Shown piece after piece: positions 63,907-64,000 of a stretch of 64,000 nt of DNA (within the stretch, counting starts at the first letter, position 1; the number at the start of each line of letters is the position of its first letter). This DNA comes from Parabacteroides sp. An277. Its GTDB lineage: Bacteria > Bacteroidota > Bacteroidia > Bacteroidales > Tannerellaceae. The notes beneath the pieces are model-generated. The model made no database searches, was not told the origin of the DNA, and worked only from the letters and a program-made list of their open reading frames with translations. The position numbers and the translations under genes are program-made. The stretch lies in the NCBI RefSeq assembly GCF_002159645.1, contig NZ_NFJB01000013.1:1-64000 (forward strand), given 5' to 3'.

Positions 63907-64000
63907 ACGTGAAGAAAAGACAGGCAGGAAAGCAAGTTTCCATAGGAGGTTTGGAAAGTTTTTCCGGGTAGCTTTTCCGTTTTGGCTGGGAATAGAAGAT

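Noticed and set aside
63720-63971. Possible 83-residue plus-strand gene over the 21-bp palindromes
   Set aside because: Its sequence (repeated YRRY/HRRC) is simply the translation of the palindromes; start is inside the promoter.

Overview
The window is chromosomal DNA from a Bacteroidota bacterium, almost certainly order Bacteroidales, perhaps Parabacteroides or a close relative (genus is a guess). The evidence is a mutY-ssb-gldE-gldD-phosphopantetheinyl transferase block, the Bacteroidota-specific ribosomal proteins bL38 (DUF4295) and a 29-residue bS22/mS38-like peptide, DUF4105, DUF4835 and DUF6261 proteins, a 1122-residue SecA, almost no Shine-Dalgarno sites, and many promoters with the Bacteroidota -7 box TAnnTTTG. 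No rRNA, tRNA, insertion sequence, prophage or CRISPR array was seen.

Layout. 0-10.2 kb (+): DEAD-box helicase, MTA/SAH deaminase and purine nucleoside phosphorylase, then a PurF-like amidotransferase and carA-carB (nucleotide metabolism). 10.2-13.6 kb (+): Crp-like regulator and lutABC lactate oxidation. 13.7-17.3 kb: secreted C1 peptidase, VOC protein, DUF6261 protein and a HicBA toxin-antitoxin pair. 17.4-21.2 kb (+): RluA-type pseudouridine synthase, DsbD, MazG. 21.3-22.8 kb (-): ECF sigma factor, membrane anti-sigma-like protein and periplasmic sensor-like protein. 22.8-27.3 kb (-): B12 nucleotide-loop genes (S4 protein, cobU, cobT, cobS, an HU-related protein, cobC). 27.3-31.5 kb (-): PPTase, gldD, gldE, ssb, mutY. 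31.7-33.8 kb (+): HU, bS22-like, RNase G. 33.9-44.0 kb (-): AraC-type regulator, ABC-F protein, glycerate kinase, SecA, a phosphatase-like protein and a DUF4105 protein. 44.5-49.4 kb (+): NikR-like regulator, TonB receptor, GH20 hexosaminidase. 49.7-57.5 kb (+): L28-L33-bL38, then dnaN, exonuclease, an iron alcohol dehydrogenase, coaBC, DUF4835 and recN. 57.5-59.9 kb (+): His/Pro-rich secreted protein and a sulfatase. 59.9-63.6 kb (-): recQ and recJ.

The genes are mostly ordinary. The intergenic DNA is not. At least ten gaps hold short arrays of phased units, often exactly five, with unit lengths of only 21-23 bp or 40-42 bp, that is about two or four turns of B-DNA. Their sequences are unrelated between loci, but most units are palindromes or hairpins, and in two arrays the two arms change together from unit to unit. 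Several begin at a stop codon, one lies in an apparent 5' leader, and two lie just upstream of a regulator-like or family gene. One family (ATAGGCATAA, 22-bp period) recurs at three loci. These arrays are my best candidate for an undescribed system. Other leads are an ABC-F protein with a dead second ATPase site, a phosphatase-fold protein next to secA lacking catalytic residues, and a NikR homologue without its histidine ligands.

All calls come from reading sequence and remembered family features; no database search was run.
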